Shown: positions 5,086 to 6,378 of the stretch, one piece after another
How positions within the stretch are numbered: position 1 is the first letter of the stretch
Layout: each line of letters begins with the position of its first letter
Assembly (NCBI GenBank): GCA_934621665.1
Contig: CAKTUT010000101.1
Span: 1 to 6,378 of the forward strand
Direction: 5' to 3'
DNA: 6,378 nt
Source: an uncultured Oscillospiraceae bacterium
GTDB taxonomy: Bacteria > Bacillota > Clostridia > Oscillospirales > Oscillospiraceae
Position numbers and translations under genes: made by a program
The notes under the pieces: generated by a model
Database searches by the model: none
Told to the model about the DNA's origin: nothing
The model's input: only the letters and a program-made list of their open reading frames with translations

Positions 5086-6378
5086 ATGAAAAAAAATGTC
5101 TCCCGTCTGCTTCAGCCCGGCGTAGTATGGTACTGTATTGTAATGCTGCTGTTCTCCGTCGCTACGGCGATTGTGGGCTATTATGAGCTGAAAGCCGGTA
5201 CTGCCTACGCCGTCATTCTCGCAAGCGGTGAGCTGCTCATCACCGCTCTGGTGTTTGCTGTCAGCCGCATCCGCTTTGCCCGGCGCAAGCAGGCGCTGAT
5301 GCAATATGTCCAGAGCGCAACCGATGCCGTGGGTATCTCGGTTCACGCGGGTTCGCCGTTTCCCATGGCAGTGCTGCATCTGCCGGAATGTGAAATTGTC
5401 TGGGGCAACCCCGCATTTTATACCATCACCGGGCTTGCCGACTCCACGCGCTACCAGACCATGCAGGCTGTCGTCCCCGGTTTTACCACCGACTGGCTTC
5501 GTGAGGGGCGCACGGAGTTCCCTGGCGATCAGCTGATCAACGGCCGCCGCTACCGCATCTATGGCAACTATGTTCGCTCGGACGACGACCAGACCACGGT
5601 CATGCTGGCAACGGTCTATTTTGCCGACATGACCGAGATGTTCAACATCCGCGACGAGTATATCCGCACGCGTCCCATCGTCAGCGTCATCCTGATTGAC
5701 AACTATGACGAGATGACCAACAACCTCTCCGACAGCGCGGTGTCCAATCTTGACGCACAAATCAACGAAACTGTCACCAAGTGGATTGAGGGACGTCACG
5801 GTCTTTGCCGCAAGGTTGAGCGCAACCGCTATTTGCTGCTGTTTGAGGCAAAGGACTTCCAACAGCTGCAAGAGAGTAAATTCTCCGTTCTCGACTCCAT
5901 TCGTACTGTCGTCAGCCCTACCGGCATTGCCGCCACCATCTCGCTTGGCATCGGCAAGGACGGTTCTTCATTTGAGGAAAATTACAACTTCGCCATGCTC
6001 TCCATTGAGATGGCGCTGTCGCGCGGCGGCGACCAGGCCGTTATCAAGGATCGTTATAACTTCACGTTCTATGGCGGCCGCACCAAGGAAACCGAGCGTC
6101 ACACCAAGGTCAAGACGCGCGTGGTCGCGGGCTCGCTGTCCGAGCTGATTGCCCAGTCGGGTGAGGTGTTCATCATGGGTCACCGCATGGCTGACCTTGA
6201 CGCGGTCGGCGCGGCAGTCGGCCTTTTATGCCTCTGCCGTAAGCGCGGCAAAAAAGCGCGTATCGTCATTGACCTGAAAAACAACGCCGCAGGGAATCTC
6301 ATTCGTGAGCTTCAAGCCATGCCGGAATATAACGGTCTTTTCATTTCCGGCCAGGACGCGCTGGTCGAGGCCGACAAC
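5086..6378 (+). CDS. gdpP: GdpP-type c-di-AMP phosphodiesterase, DHH family (3' end missing)
   Basis: The frame is open from ATG 5086 to the window end (431 codons). GdpP hydrolyses the second messenger c-di-AMP to pApA and thereby affects potassium, osmotic and cell-wall homeostasis. The order of parts is typical. Two N-terminal membrane helices lie at about 13-32 and 40-60, followed by the basic RIRFARRKQ. A PAS-like domain spans about 80-180 (PMAVLHLPECEIVWGNPAFY). A degenerate GGDEF domain spans about 195-330, its signature reduced to SRGGDQ (312-317). A DHH phosphoesterase domain starts near 345 with IMGHRMADLDAVGAA, giving the metal-binding H366, D370 and D372. The DHH motif proper and the DHHA1 domain lie beyond the window; full-length family members have about 650-670 residues. 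The start is well supported by GGAGGTG (5072-5078), seven bases before the ATG. The gene is divergent from rnj. The family call is firm from domain order and motifs. Confidence 0.93.
   Translation, partial: MKKNVSRLLQPGVVWYCIVMLLFSVATAIVGYYELKAGTAYAVILASGELLITALVFAVSRIRFARRKQALMQYVQSATDAVGISVHAGSPFPMAVLHLPECEIVWGNPAFYTITGLADSTRYQTMQAVVPGFTTDWLREGRTEFPGDQLINGRRYRIYGNYVRSDDDQTTVMLATVYFADMTEMFNIRDEYIRTRPIVSVILIDNYDEMTNNLSDSAVSNLDAQINETVTKWIEGRHGLCRKVERNRYLLLFEAKDFQQLQESKFSVLDSIRTVVSPTGIAATISLGIGKDGSSFEENYNFAMLSIEMALSRGGDQAVIKDRYNFTFYGGRTKETERHTKVKTRVVAGSLSELIAQSGEVFIMGHRMADLDAVGAAVGLLCLCRKRGKKARIVIDLKNNAAGNLIRELQAMPEYNGLFISGQDALVEADN

Noticed and set aside
4981..5871. A 296-codon open frame on the minus strand, antisense to gdpP
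   Set aside because: It overlaps the well-supported gdpP frame and runs through its promoter and ribosome site. The translation is His/Asp-rich without motifs, so it is a shadow.

Overview
The window looks like chromosomal DNA from a Gram-positive anaerobe of the class Clostridia, most likely an Oscillospiraceae/Ruminococcaceae-type gut bacterium. That placement is inferred from three things: a primary sigma factor with an acidic linker, a J-type RNase, and a GdpP-type c-di-AMP phosphodiesterase. G+C is moderate, with G/C-rich third codon positions and AT-rich promoters. The genetic code is standard, because both complete minus-strand genes end on TGA.

Layout. Bases 1-60 hold the last codons of an unidentified plus-strand gene. 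Eleven bases later comes a class I SAM-dependent methyltransferase (72-845). It is followed by a GNAT acetyltransferase reading frame (916-1461) interrupted by a single in-frame TGA. A strong bidirectional terminator (1468-1499) separates this plus-strand group from the convergent minus-strand group.

The minus-strand group is read from right to left. It contains rnj (RNase J, TTG start, 2886-4541) and then rpoD/sigA (1511-2665), which has its own sigma-A promoter in the 220-base gap. No terminator is visible after rnj, so some readthrough into rpoD is likely. Upstream of rnj is a leader of about 300 bases (4542 to about 4842) driven by an extended -10 promoter. It is GC-rich and has potential to fold. 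Near its 5' end it carries an orphan Shine-Dalgarno sequence in a hairpin loop.

Divergent from rnj is gdpP (5086 to the window end). It encodes a membrane c-di-AMP phosphodiesterase and is cut off shortly after the start of its DHH domain. It has an extended -10 promoter of its own. The roughly 100 bases between the two -35 regions (4878-4974) show nothing I recognise.

Functionally, the right two-thirds is housekeeping: transcription initiation, RNA decay and second-messenger turnover. I see no mobile element, CRISPR array, tRNA, rRNA or defence system. The observations most worth checking are the rnj leader, which resembles known 5' mRNA-stabilising elements that act against RNase J itself, and the nonsense-interrupted acetyltransferase with a well-placed internal start.
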